DNA of 64,000 nucleotides from Chrysogorgia sp. JL179-B06 (GCA_035772405.1 JAYKKM010000439.1:2704501-2768500), one strand, 5' to 3'. Counted from the first letter of the stretch, positions 11,271 to 21,229 are shown. Numbers and translations: made by a program. The notes: generated by a model not told the origin, from the sequence alone.

Positions 11271-11753
11271 CGCGGATGGACCCTTCGGTAGTGCTATATC
11301 GAAGAGCTACAAGCACAGACGTTACGTCATGTCTTAGTTAGCATCTTTCCTTGGCTTGCCAGCCTTGCCGGGTGATACTTGTTTTATAACTAGTTATATG
11401 TTGTCACTTAATTGTCTTTGTACTGCACAATTGCCTTATGGCTTCCGTCGTTGTACGTTGCGTGTCCGTTGTGTGTATTGCGTGTGTTTGGTTTGTTTTG
11501 TTTGTTCTCTTTAGGGACACATGGAAAGGCCAGGCCTAAGGCGAATTACAGGAGGGCCAAGGCATTGGCGTCTCGCAGGACTGCCAGGCCCGTGGCAGCT
11601 CACTAGAGAGGTGGTGTAAGGCATGCATGGCTCAAGACATTCCCTGGGGACTGCGACCCTCCAAATTGCTTTGCCGGCTCGTGAAGTACGATGCCTTAAC
11701 ACCGGATTGTTATCAATAAACATTGTGTTCAGGCAGGCTGACAATCACAGTAC

Positions 11754-11835
11754 CTTGCTTTTCCATATTGTCTTTTCAAGTAGTGCATTCGATCTTTTGT
11801 CCGCGCTAACAGAATACTACCACATTGTTTCCAAC
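11754..11835 (-). CDS. SARDH/DMGDH/PDPR-family dehydrogenase, exon 3 of those seen
   Basis: The 82-bp exon encodes WKQCGSILLARTKDRMHYLK followed by RQYGKAR. It joins in phase to the preceding exon: that exon ends TG plus one base, and this exon supplies GT then TGG, giving the family's ETG-x-x-TGW segment. The acceptor is CTCTGGAAG (AG at 11836-11837) and the donor is GTACTG reading down from 11753. The encoded stretch is the beta-rich segment after the FAD-binding N-terminus in glycine-cleavage-related demethylating dehydrogenases. The next exon downstream is missing from my reading until 3720. Confidence 0.8.
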
Positions 11836-12431
11836 CTTCCAGAGAAAAGAAAATGTTACTTAAAGTGCGCATGAAATGAAAAAAAATTTCAGTTTTGTCA
11901 CAGAGACTGGGTCCAGTTTGAAATTGTACTGATGACATCATTGTCCATGTCTTGACAGTACATTAAATTAATTTGCAATTTATATGATATTTATACATTA
12001 ACAGTCTTCGTAAACAAATGTCTTTAAAAGTTTCTTAAAACAGGAGACATATTCACAGCATGTGTAGCATGTGTCTCATTATATGTCTGACAACCCATTC
12101 CACAGGGTAGCCAAGCTAACAAGTGGTTGCCTAAGCGTTGCTAATTAAAGCATATTAAATCTGGGTTGCTACAGCAATAGTAGTCTGAATAGTACTCCAT
12201 CGAGATGACGTCAGTATCGATGTTTGTCCGCTTTTATCTATAATTCTTGCGGCCATAACAAAAGAAAATAGCTCATTTACAATAATTTGTGAGTCAAATT
12301 TGGTTTGTTTGTCCGCATTTTGAGCTATTAATAGCAGCCAGACGCTACACTATTTGATCTTGAGTTAATAGCACAATAGGCTCAGTGATGTGATCTAATA
12401 ATTATAGTACATTTGAACACTGAATTCGTAC

Positions 12432-12565
12432 CCGTCCCCAAGCCAGTCTCCTGCTCCAAACTGCTATACAACTGACGACCATAATCAGCCAACTGTGTTT
12501 CAGTGGAGGTATTTTTCAAGCTACCAATAAGACATGCAGAATGCCAACTTGTGCCACATGATAAC
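12432..12565 (-). CDS. SARDH/DMGDH/PDPR-family dehydrogenase, exon 2 of those seen
   Basis: This 134-bp exon follows a TGTTATTCAG acceptor and ends at a GTACGA donor. In phase with exon 1 it encodes LSCGTSWHSACLIG, SLKNTSTETQLADYGRQLYS and SLEQETGLGTG. The CGTSWHSA stretch corresponds to the S/T-G-T/S-T-W-H-A-A-G segment of sarcosine and dimethylglycine dehydrogenases. In those enzymes the conserved His near the FAD isoalloxazine covalently binds flavin, and here a His is present. The first Ala and Gly of the usual AAGL are replaced (HSACLI), so flavin attachment is uncertain. The correct splice phase on both sides makes a functional host exon more likely than a chance match. Confidence 0.8.
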
Positions 12566-12601
12566 CTGAATAACAGACAAGTTCAAATAGACTGTACCAT
12601 A

Positions 12602-12754
12602 GACCTCTTTCATAATGGCACCCGAATTAAATATTCTTTTATATTCATTTGTGTCTGTAATTCCAAAGAATCTTTGCTTTGTAACGAGGCCAGAAAGGCT
12701 AATTTGCATGCATATAAAAGAATAGTTAGACTGGCCGCCATTATGAAAGAGGTC
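12602..12754. mobile_element. TA-flanked MITE in the dehydrogenase intron
   Basis: A 153-bp palindromic-ended element with 18-bp perfect terminal inverted repeats (GACCTCTTTCATAATGGC). It is bordered by TA dinucleotides (12600-12601 and 12755-12756), fitting Tc1/mariner-type target duplication. It lies inside the 238-bp intron between the dehydrogenase exons at 12804 and 12565 and makes up most of that intron. Confidence 0.8.
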
Positions 12755-12803
12755 TATTGGTATGGTGATATGGGGGAATTGGACCCTGTTAGAGCAGACT
12801 AAC

Positions 12804-12962
12804 CTTCCTTGTTCTAGTAGTACAACATCCTTCCATCCTAATTTTGATAAATGATATGCAACAGAGCATCCTATAATGCCACCTCCACAGATAACCACTT
12901 GACTTGATGTGGGCACACTGATTGCATTGTTGTCTGAAGTTTGGCTTTCGTTCGACAAAGTT
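12804..12962 (-). CDS. SARDH/DMGDH/PDPR-family dehydrogenase, FAD-binding exon
   Basis: This exon encodes TSSQVVICGGGIIGCSVAYH, LSKLGWKDVVLLEQGR. It is a complete Rossmann beta-alpha-beta FAD-binding fold: GxGxxG-type GGGIIGC, then the acidic E of LLEQ that binds the ribose. The wording is especially close to PDPR and its relatives (QVVICGGG, KDVVLLEQGR). The acceptor AACCAACAG precedes it directly after an in-frame stop, so an upstream exon should supply the start codon and probably a mitochondrial presequence. The donor is GTTAGT from 12803. These exons define one minus-strand gene reaching at least to 3639. Family enzymes oxidise N-methyl groups in mitochondria or, for PDPR, restrain PDH phosphatase. 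Confidence 0.85.
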
Positions 12963-12965
12963 CTG

Positions 12966-13844
12966 TTGGTTCAAAAGGTCAAAATAACAGACCAACTCTA
13001 ATACTGACACTAGCACCACTAACAACCAGGTATAGATCAAGGGAGGGCACTACTCACATTTTTGGGTTAATTTTCAAAAACAATTTTGTCGCTTTCTGAC
13101 TTGTTTTATTTTTCAACCGCAAATGTGCCAGGGGCCACACACATGCTTGATCTGCACCCCTGCTAACAACAACCATAACCGATCGGATTTCATATTTTGT
13201 CAGATAAAAATGCTTTATTTCCATTCCATTTTTCATGATCCAATTTCCAAAACGGACAAAAACATGATCCATAAAATCCGATCATGTGAACAGGCCTTTA
13301 TATTAACCATAATTAAGCATGCAAGTAGGTAAGAGTAAACAACAATAAAACAATAACAATAAAACAACAACAGAATGATGGCAATAACAATAGCATAACA
13401 ATAACAACAAAAAACAGCAACAACAACAATAAACGAAACATGGAAAAATTAATCATGATGGTAATCAGGACAAAATTCAAAATAAATACTTGAACCTTTT
13501 CAGTTATGGGTCTAGTTTTCCTTTGAATTTTGCCCTTTGAATTTTGGTTAAAGGATGTCACGATCTGCCTGGTTACTCAGCTAAGCGTACTTTTTGATTT
13601 ATGATTCGGAATCCAAAATCAAAGCGAAGCGAAAGCTAAACGATTTATTCGATTAGTATTTGTTATTTTCATGTTGGTGGGTTATTTTTGGACGAGTTAT
13701 AAGTAAAGCGTAATGACAATTTAATGTCTAATCGTAGCCCGTAGGCCACGATTGCCGTATACTATACTTCAAGCCAGTCAAAAATATATTAGCAAACAAA
13801 TTATCGAATAGAATAGTGATTTGAACGAAGGGTTTGTTGGAATT
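12966..13844. other. Non-coding interval with AACAAT-rich low-complexity tract
   Basis: 13335-13440 is an AACAAT/AACAAC simple-sequence region that yields a leucine- and valine-rich chance frame on the minus strand. The first exon of the dehydrogenase gene should lie in or beyond this interval on the minus strand. I could not recognise it. Confidence 0.4.
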
Positions 13845-13950
13845 GTTGATCAGCAATTTCCATGGCTTTTCTTCTCGTTTATGTTCTCATAGCTATCAGT
13901 TGCTTCAGCAAATGACAACATATAAACTAACAGCCAATCCGAGCCATATC
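13845..13950 (+). repeat. Dispersed ~105-bp repeat, copy 1
   Basis: Shares about 100 bp with 19855-19960 (CATGGCTTTTCTTC...GTTGCTTCAGCAAATGAC...ATATAAACTAAC...CCGAGCCATATC) with only a few differences. The two copies flank the DIRS-like element and the PB1 exon in the same orientation. They are probably an unidentified transposon fragment. Confidence 0.7.
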
Positions 13951-13956
13951 TAACCT

Positions 13957-14004
13957 GCGTCGCAGACCCCGTGTTGTGTACAGGCAACACGGGGTCTGCG
14001 ACGC
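13957..14004. repeat. Perfect 20-bp hairpin
   Basis: GCGTCGCAGACCCCGTGTTG (13957-13976) is followed after an 8-base spacer by its exact reverse complement (13985-14004). The outer bases read TAACCTGCG and CGCAAGCTA, close to the TAGCCTRCG terminus of the MULE-like element at 52889. This may be a minimal element made of two termini head to head. Confidence 0.85.
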
Positions 14005-14084
14005 AAGCTAAGAACCTTCAAAGGGGGGAGCCCTGTGGAGAATGAAGGAGTTGCACCGCAAAGCCGCAATTGTGGCTGGGAAGT

Positions 14085-14085
<1 letters not shown>

Positions 14086-14117
<32 letters not shown>
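14086..14117. repeat. Poly-G run, 32 bases
   Basis: An uninterrupted homopolymer of G. It gives polyproline frames on the minus strand that are not genes. Its length is likely uncertain in the assembly. Confidence 0.95.
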
Positions 14118-14118
<1 letters not shown>

Positions 14119-14479
14119 GCGCATGGTCCCATGAAGTGCTTTTACAGCAATTTCTAACATGATTTTTTGCGAAATTCTCGACTTGCAACCAATCCCTTGA
14201 GACTCCGAAGACAAAAGTTTGGTGGCCATGTTGGTGCCACAAATAAAAGAAGTTAATGATATTGTTTTGTTGGCTACATGGCTGCCGTGGCGTAACGTGC
14301 AAGTCATCAATTAGGCACCAGACGATGGCTAGAAATTTCATTTTTAGCTAAAAAAGGCGTATGTTTATTTAAAAGAAAACTGAACACGGAAACATATTTA
14401 AATTCTGAGACTAATGTAAACAGTTTGACTTTTTCCGTTACCGGTCGATACCAGTGGATCTATTTGATCAGCTGATCGG

Positions 14480-14530
14480 TTTGTTTTTACCAGGGTAAAT
14501 AAAGTTGTTATTATTATTATTATTTAATTT
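14480..14530 (+). repeat. LINE-like 3' tail
   Basis: CCAGGGTAAATAAAGTTG followed by (TTA)n resembles the polyadenylation-signal plus microsatellite end of a LINE or SINE. No coding sequence of the element remains. Confidence 0.4.
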
Positions 14531-14573
14531 ATGATCAACAAGCAATCTATTGTCAGCGGTCTCATGCAGCGCG

Positions 14574-14581
14574 TATATAAG
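14574..14581 (+). promoter_or_regulatory. TATA box of the DIRS-like element
   Basis: TATATAAG lies 50 bp before the first ATG (14631) of the gag-like gene. A start site near 14605 would give a short leader. The spacing is typical for a TATA promoter. Confidence 0.5.
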
Positions 14582-14630
14582 AGATGACCCATAACCACAC
14601 ATTGCACTTCGAGACGTTATTGCAGTCGTA

Positions 14631-16329
14631 ATGGCCGAACCTCAACTTCCTCAAGCGAGAGTTTGTGCAAGCTCAGGCAGCCATAGCAGTTGAAAAAGCT
14701 CCGCCACAACAACAGTTACAAGCTCAACAGGCTCCTCCAGAAGTACAGCCAGAAGCAGAACCGGCTACACCACTTTTGGAGGTAAAACTTTATTCCCTGT
14801 TTGTCGGTCGTTACATAGAACCGGTTATTCGCTCGCTCGTTCCCCCGGTTGCCTTTCGCCTCGGTTTCTCGAGCGGTGTGTTGGCATGTAAAGTTTGAGC
14901 TTATGCTTGTCGGGTGTACATCTGGACGTAGTGCCTTTCTGGGCTTTCGCAGATGTGATTGATTGCCTTTCGCCTCGGTTTTTCGAGCGGCGTGTTGGCA
15001 TGTAACATTTGAATTTATTGTCGTGTGTACATCTGGCTGTAGTGCCTTTTCTGGGCTTTCGCAGATGTGGTTGCCTTTCGCCTCGGGTTTCCGAGCGGCG
15101 TTTTGGCTCTCATAAAAGTAAGCTGCTTATGTTTGTTGGGGTACATCTGGGCGTAGTGCCTTGCCAGGCTTTCGCAGATGTAGTTGCCTTTCGCCTCGAG
15201 TTTTCTCGAGCGGCGTGTTGGCATTTAGGAATTAATTATGGGTCTTGTCGTATGTGCGTTTCGCTGTAGCGCCTTTTAATCTCTGTTTTGCCAGATATGT
15301 TTGCCTTTCGCCTCGAGTTTCTCGAGCGGAGTGCATGGTGGATTTCTGAAATGTATACTTAGGGCGATTTTTGTATATCAATGCGTAAGTTATATCAGTA
15401 GGATTTGGTTTCAAACGTGGACACAACGCATGTTTAGTCTTGAGTATGGGCGTGGTTTCTATATTCAGAGCATTTTAGAGGTTGGGTTTGCTCTCGAGTT
15501 TCAGTTATATCAGTTTTGGCGTCCTGGCTGCATTATGCAAGTTGGCGTTAATTTTGTGGCTGTATTTGCATTGGAATTTGTTTATTTTACTTTCCAAGTC
15601 CACTTGTTTGGGTAGTCTTTCACGCGAGTCCCCAGGGAACTGTTTCATTCAACCTTATTTAATCCGTTCTTTTGTGGGTTCGTTAGGCTGATGATACGCA
15701 TACTTGGTCGCGGTTTATAGTTTTGTATAGGTATGAGCGCATTGAATCAGCTCTGTTGTTTTAACATTCCCCTTTTATATTTGTTCTTGTAGCAACTACA
15801 AACCCGTATACAGTCCCTCGAATCGGCTCAGGAGTCTACGGTTGATAACCTAGTCAAGAAAGTAACTAGATACGGCATGCGCCGAGATGAAGATTTCGAT
15901 AAATACGAGGCCTTGTCACTCGCAGAGCGCCTCTTGCACCGGGCACAATCGGAGAAACACCCGAAGGCCACAGCGTACGACATCATCGTAAATACCCTAA
16001 GGGCCAAGATACAGGTCTCGACAGAGCAGTTTAGGGCCTATTTACTGGCCCTCTTGGCGGAAAAAGAGTACTCTGGGATTCTTGATTCTATCACAAAAGT
16101 TGATAAGCTCTTTAAGAAAAAGCTTCAGCCTACCCAACCCAAAGCGGCTCCACCAGCTTCTGATTCATCGTCGCGTACCATCACGTGTTGGCATTGTGGC
16201 CGTTCTGGTCATCGGATTGCTCAGTGTTACCGCCTTCGGGGATCAGGCCGCGGTTACAACTCGCGTTGGCAACCTTATGATCGCAATCCAAGGTCTCAGC
16301 CCTCCACCAATATTGGCAAAAGAGATTAG
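14631..16329 (+). CDS. Spliced gag-like gene with CCHC zinc knuckle
   Basis: I read two exons. Exon 1 runs from the ATG at 14631 to 14781 and ends at GTAAAA. Exon 2 runs from 15793 (after TTCTTGTAG) to the stop at 16329. The phase-0 junction joins PATPLLE to QLQTRIQSLESAQ, a continuous heptad pattern that supports splicing. The protein begins Gln- and Pro-rich (EKAPPQQQLQAQQAPPE), has a coiled coil, then a helical region (LSLAERLLHRAQSEKHPKA), and ends with one zinc knuckle CWHCGRSGHRIAQC. The ATG at 14631 is one base out of frame with the rest of exon 1, so the start is frameshifted or lies elsewhere. The intron carries a 113-bp tandem array. DIRS elements are known to carry spliceosomal introns. 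Domestication is possible but unproven. Confidence 0.6.
14849..15335 (+). repeat. ~113-bp tandem repeat inside the gag intron
   Basis: Units start with TTGCCTTTCGCCTCG at 14849, 14963, 15071, 15184 and 15301, giving four full units and a partial fifth. Each contains a small hairpin around CGCCTCGAG...CTCGAGCGGCG and a conserved block GTACATCTGGGCGTAGTGCC...CTTTCGCAGATGT. The array lies wholly within the inferred intron 14782-15792. Confidence 0.9.
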
Positions 16330-16640
16330 GTCGCATTCTGAGAGGTCATCTCTATTTTGTTTGGTTAATTACATCTTGTTGTAATTTTGTTTATTTTCCT
16401 CATTAAAGCATATTTATGTTATTCTATATTTTCACGTGCTTTCTTTTAATACCCTGGGGATAGGGGGTTCTTTGTACCCGTCCATGCATGTTCCTTCCTT
16501 AGATGACAGTTTTGAAAGGAATCTAAATTTCCTTCTCGGATTACCGGGGCTCAAGGCTGTCATCTCCCGGGTTAACTCCTTTCTTTTCATTTTTTTTTTA
16601 TATTATTTTTTTAATTTTTTGTTAGCCATTAGCCAAGCGT

Positions 16641-18560
16641 TTGAAACCGACAGTTAGTTACCCTTTTCACCTGTGGGAGTTTTCAAAGGGCTTTGATCCG
16701 ACTTCAGTTAGTCCTATTCTTGTCCGTTGGGTTTGTTCTAATGGCACCGTTCTTCCTTGGGAGTCCCGGGAGATGTCAGCCTCCAATGTCCACATACATC
16801 CGCAATTTGTCAATTCTGTGTTAAAGGGAGAAATCCTGGCTGGGGTCAACCTTTTGTCATTCAGGGATCCCAACCATTTTGTTGCGGGAGAGTTACATCG
16901 CCACCCCACGATATGGTCGCAGCTAGTCGAATCGGTCACTAGTTCTACTCATGATGCCGAAGTTCTGAATTGGGTCCACCAGAAAGTTGAAGTTTTCGAA
17001 TTCTTCGTTCCTTTCAAGGGGAGCTACAAGGGCGAAGAATTTAACAGCGCGCGTCCTCCCTCTAAAGTGTTCTCAAACCGCCCATCATGTAAGACCTTCG
17101 CCGGTTTTATTTCCCAAGCTATTCTCGACAGATTGCGTTCTGGCGCCATCTCACTTTGGGGAAAAGTTGGTGAGGTAAATCCTCCGCATTCCGTTACGTT
17201 TCTCAAGACTCGTTTCAAACTGTGTGTGATGACAAATCGGGGTATGACCACATTATGCTGTCCGAGAACTCTAGAACTTATTTTGATTTTCAATGGGCCG
17301 GTTGGTTTTTCGTGAGCAATTGTATCCCATTCGGCTTGAAGTTATCCGCCTACATATATCATACCACAGGAACTCTGGTTTCTCATTACCTCCGTTCAAA
17401 GGGCATCCGGCCTGCTCATTGTATATAGATGACCGACACATTTCGCAGTTGCTGTTTGCGCAAGGCAAGCAATGTTCTGCTTATTCGAAGTTGTCCCAAG
17501 TTGACGCAAATCAAGCCGCGGCTAATGCCGCTATATTTGTCACGTGTCATACGCTCGTTTCTTTGGGATACACAATAGGTCTCAGCAAATCCCCACCCTG
17601 GTTCCTTCCACGAGAGTTCCATACTTGGGTTTTTTCTGTGACTCCCATCTCCGAGCTTTTACTCTACTTCCCCACAAGAACGAGAAGTTTTTGACCCAGC
17701 TCAAGTCTATTCTTGCCAATAGTCACATGGACTTGTTAAGTTTACAAAAGATTGCTGGAAAATGTGTATCGATGGCTTTAGCTGTTCCTGGGGCTAGGCT
17801 TTTTACCAACGAGATCAACCTAGCCGTCTCACGTTGCGCCAAATCCTCTCGTCCTCAAAAGCTAGAAGGTGCGCTTCGCTTCGAGCTCGAGCACTGGTTG
17901 TTCCTTGAAAACTGGGACGGTTTCCTGCCATGGAAGTCGGAGAGACATCACCACATCAAGCTATTTACAGATGCCTCCTCGTATGGTTGGGGCGGTGCGC
18001 TCGGTGAAAACACGCTGTCTGTCGCTCGGAAGATATAGTTGTCAAGGAGTCTCTGGCATTGGCCAACGTGTTGATGGCTTTCGAAGATTCAATTAGCAAT
18101 TCGTGGGTAGACGTCTTTACCGATAGTCTGGTCCTTGTCAAGGCCTGGCACCGTCAAGGTGCTAGATCTCATGGTTTTCTGGCAGCCCTAAAAAGAGTGT
18201 TTTCTGCCATGTATCGCCTCAATATCGATCTCCACTTGTTCCACATCCGGAGCGAAACCAATCCTGCAGACCAGCCCTCACGTCGTCTCTCTCTCCAAGA
18301 TGCCAAACTTAACGCTAATCAATGGGAGTTCATCCAACAAAGATTCGGCGGACCGCGTGGCCATTGCCCTCCCATCTAATTGCCAATTGGACTTGGAAGG
18401 AAGACTTCTTCCTTTCTGTTCGCCCTACCCAACCCCACTCTGTGCTGGGGTGAATATATTTGCCCAAACTGTGCAAGCATCGAACGCCAGTTTATTCTTC
18501 AACCCATATGTGTTTCCTCCGATTTGTTTGATAGCACAAGTGCTCCACAGTTTTTTTCTG
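16641..18560 (+). pseudogene. DIRS-like pol remnant: RT, RNase H, methyltransferase-like tail
   Basis: The pol region is spread over several frames. 16641-17315 holds the N-terminal part (FVPFKGSYKGEEFNSARP). The RT palm follows in another frame (DDKSGYDHI; YIDD at 17422-17433, the catalytic pair). Then come VPYLGFFCDS near 17620 and RNase H (LFTDASSYGWGG near 17960, VFTDSLVLVKAW near 18115, NPADQPSRR near 18260). The final part (CAGVNIFAQ, NPYVFPPICL, up to about 18560) resembles the MT-like domain that follows RNase H in DIRS elements. At least three frameshifts and one stop break it, so it should be inactive. It is antisense to the PB1 gene. Confidence 0.75.
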
Positions 18561-18596
18561 TTTGTCTTGCTTTGACGGCATACTCGTTGGACTTAC

Positions 18597-18980
18597 TGGT
18601 ATGTCAACATCACAAGGTGCAACTCGTTTACCATATCGTGGCAAGGCCAAGGGTGCTGATGTGCAAACAGGAGAGTTTGATTCTTCCACCTTGATCGTTA
18701 TTCGTTTAAAATCAGCATTCTCGACATGAATGGAGCATCGAAACATCTCAACCAAAGCGCTTGCTTCTTCCGAAAGATGAACAAAAGTATTTTCGTCATC
18801 CAGATACTGAAGTCGAAGTTGTTCTTTGTTTAAATACCTGAAGCGGCTCGAGAATAAACGAACTTTATCAACCAGGGAACAATAGTCAAACGAATCTACC
18901 TCGTCAGGTCCAATAAAAAAAACTGCACACCTTTCGTTATCTATCCTGACCTTAAACTGGTAAATTGCTTGATCCATCAT
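18597..18980 (-). CDS. PB1-domain protein, first coding exon
   Basis: The exon starts ATGATG at 18980 and ends after 128 codons at a consensus donor GTAAGT (reading down from 18596), phase 0. It encodes a PB1 fold at about residues 6-98: YQFKVRI (the conserved basic Lys of PB1 front ends), LRLQYLDDENTFVHLSEEAS (the acidic OPCA cluster) and ITIKVEE. PB1 domains pair head to tail in signalling and autophagy scaffolds such as p62, NBR1, aPKC and Par6. With both basic and acidic faces this one could self-associate. The frame stays open into downstream transposon sequence, but the strong donor makes read-through unlikely. A TATA-like GTATATAC at about 19111-19118 could serve as its promoter. Later exons were not found. 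Confidence 0.75.
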
Positions 18981-19640
18981 CAGTTTTGACTGTCCTTGAG
19001 CCGCGTGTTTTCACATGAGAAGAACACAAAAAGTGTAATCACGTGACGCTATTCTGGAAGCTTCAGGCCAATCATGAAAGTGAGGTGTTTCGCGGTTTAC
19101 TGGGAACAATAGTATATACTCTGCATAGTTAAAACAGATCGAACTAGCTGTCATCCGCTACGAACGACTACAAACAAACAAACAAAACAAATAAATATAT
19201 ATTTTGCTTTCCTCTTACAAAGACTGACCGATTTATTTAGACTTCGGTTGATTTAATAAGTGAAAGTTTTAAACTGCACCTATCGTCAGCTAAAAACTCT
19301 AAGCTGTCTGCGGAGATAGCTAAAGGATCCCAGAGTACCCCGACATAGTTGGCAAAAGTGATTGCGTGTATTCCCTCAGGTGAAAAATGTGTCCAGGTGG
19401 TCATTTTAACAAACATTGAAGAACAATGCCGAAAACTTTGTGCAAAACAACACAAGAGCCATCAGTTCTCCGTAGAATTTAAGCTGGTAAACGAGGAACT
19501 TGTCAAATCCAGTTGGAAAACCACACATGGTATCTTTTCCGTCGACTACAAGCGTCTTCAGCGCTTCATGAACTACTGCTCTTTCATGCGCAATTCACCT
19601 CTATTTGTTGCTCGCAGTGAATAATTCCATGCAGCATGAA
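18981..19640. other. PB1 upstream region and unrecognised open frames
   Basis: 19111-19118 (GTATATAC) is symmetrical and could drive both strands. Downstream, 19349-19624 (plus, 91 residues, no ATG start) and 19237-19455 (minus, 72 residues, ending just before an AAATAAA) are open. Neither shows a domain I recognise. The minus frame's stop followed at once by a poly(A) signal is compatible with the last exon of a gene, but it is not supported further. Confidence 0.3.
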
Positions 19641-19854
19641 AAAGATCAATATTACGCGATTCCATAGTTCGAAGTCTCCGAGGTTGCGAACAAAGGTATA
19701 CGAAGTTCATGAAAAATGTAATGAAAAATGAAAACGTTTCGTTGGAGAACTAGCTCCCAGAGCTCCCGCTTCATATTCCACGCATGCTCAATTTCAACGG
19801 AAGCTAAATTTTGGCTTCCCAGGACAGGGGGATCGGGCAATGGGAACGAGATTG

Positions 19855-19960
19855 CAATTTTCATGGCTTTTCTTCTTGTTTATGTTTTCATAGCTAATCA
19901 GTTGCTTCAGCAAATGACCACATATAAACTAACTGAGAAATCCGAGCCATATCCAATTCG
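19855..19960 (+). repeat. Dispersed ~105-bp repeat, copy 2
   Basis: Near-identical to 13845-13950 in the same orientation (TTGCTTCAGCAAATGACCAC, ATATAAACTAACTGA, CCGAGCCATATCC). Confidence 0.7.
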
Positions 19961-21229
19961 ATACAAACGCCGACATCCCGTCGTCTCGATCATAATGAAC
20001 TTCTACTGTTTGTACGCGAGCCAAGTTGCACCAAAATTCAATATCTCGGTATCAAAATGATCACAAGTTTCCAGGCTTTCATAATCTGCCGGTACATTTA
20101 TACATGACTACATTGAGTTTAGTCACTGTACAAACGAGTCGCTGACTCACATATATTATATTATATACGGAATTTCGTATAGTCTAACAACTTCAGTGAC
20201 TGTTTTACATGGATTTTTTGTACCCATTCCAACTATTATATTATCCACATGAAAGAGAAATGTTCAAAGAGTATAGATCTGTGCGTACATCTAAACAATG
20301 TTGAAAACAAAGAGAGAAACGAAGGAATTGATGAAATTTTTTATGATTTTTGCGTGTTATTATTACACCATGGTGAACATCTTTTGCCATTGCGATGAGA
20401 ATAAATAAAATTCATACAGAATATGCGTTACTACAAATATGAATAAATTTATATAATTCATACAGAATCTATCAAACTAATATCAATTCCAATAAATGAA
20501 ATCAAAGAGCACTGAGTACATGCGTCTGCTGACATTTGAGTTACAGAGAAATGTGAGATAAGTAATTTCATTGGCTTAATGTCTTCTTTGTGAGTATGTC
20601 CGAGGCTATAGGAACGGGTGCTGAACTATAGAAGATAGTTTCGCGCTAAGTTGTCACGATATACTGCGGAATGGGGGGGGGGGGGACATTTTAAACATAT
20701 TTGGAAATTATAAGTTTATTCAAATCATATAAGTTGTAGGCTAGAAATGTCTGAAATCGTATTTCTTTCACTGTTATATCTAGGAAAGTTTATAGCGATT
20801 TATCATGTTTGAGTTACTTGAGACGCGTTTGTTTAGGATATAATATGACAAATATGTGTGACTGTAAACATTTATACCCTACTATAGGTTCATACGTTTC
20901 GATATACAATTATTTCCGCTAAAATATTAAGCGGTTTTTAAATTACCTGGCAATATCATTATTAAATTTAAACTACATGAGCCGACCATTGAAACACAAA
21001 ATATAGCGCATGGCCAAAAATGTCGGTCATTACAAACACCAAACCTAACCCTAATCCTAACCCTACACCTAATACTAACCCTAACTCTTACAATAATGCT
21101 TTATTTTAGAAATAATAGCTGATTTTAATTTCGAATTTTACTACCGATAGTCTATGTGACATCATTTCGGGATTTATATGAAAGGTCATGAAGCAACAAA
21201 CGATCTTTGCGAACTTTCGCTCAGTCTTC
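19961..21229. other. Intergenic, no gene seen
   Basis: AT-rich, with a 12-base G run at about 20675 and a telomere-like tract CCTAACCCTAATCCTAACCC at about 21045-21090. No coding signal was recognised on either strand. Confidence 0.4.

Larger units (their letters stand above)
10085..11330 (+). repeat. Degenerate ~47-bp repeat array with GAGGTTCCC core
   Basis: A core close to GAGGTTCCCTGG recurs at about 10121, 10198, 10245, 10292, 10343, 10391, 11035, 11086, 11132, 11178 and 11240, usually 45-50 bp apart. The intervening sequence is only loosely conserved (GGGATGAG, GTTGCATCTGC). The array is GC-rich against AT-rich surroundings and is interrupted by a 499-bp hAT-like insertion at 10460-10958. 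It ends just before a TATA-like box at 11263. It could be an old minisatellite or a cluster of protein-binding sites. The open frames across it are by-products. Confidence 0.7.
14565..18560 (+). mobile_element. DIRS-like retroelement, decayed, first copy
   Basis: Order of parts: TATA box, spliced gag ending in a CCHC knuckle, reverse transcriptase, RNase H, then a methyltransferase-like tail with NPYVFPP. This RT-RNaseH-MT order, with TDASSYGWGG and NPADQPSR in the RNase H, is characteristic of DIRS/tyrosine-recombinase elements. No tyrosine recombinase or terminal inverted repeats were found. The element is cut at about 18560, near the PB1 gene's splice donor. Several frameshifts separate the pol parts. 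Confidence 0.7.

Noticed and set aside
13950..14341. Proline-rich minus-strand frames
   Set aside because: Caused by the 32-base G run.
18492..18596. PB1-transposon fusion protein
   Set aside because: I first read the open frame as a fusion, but a consensus GTAAGT donor at 18596 ends the exon in phase before the transposon-derived part.
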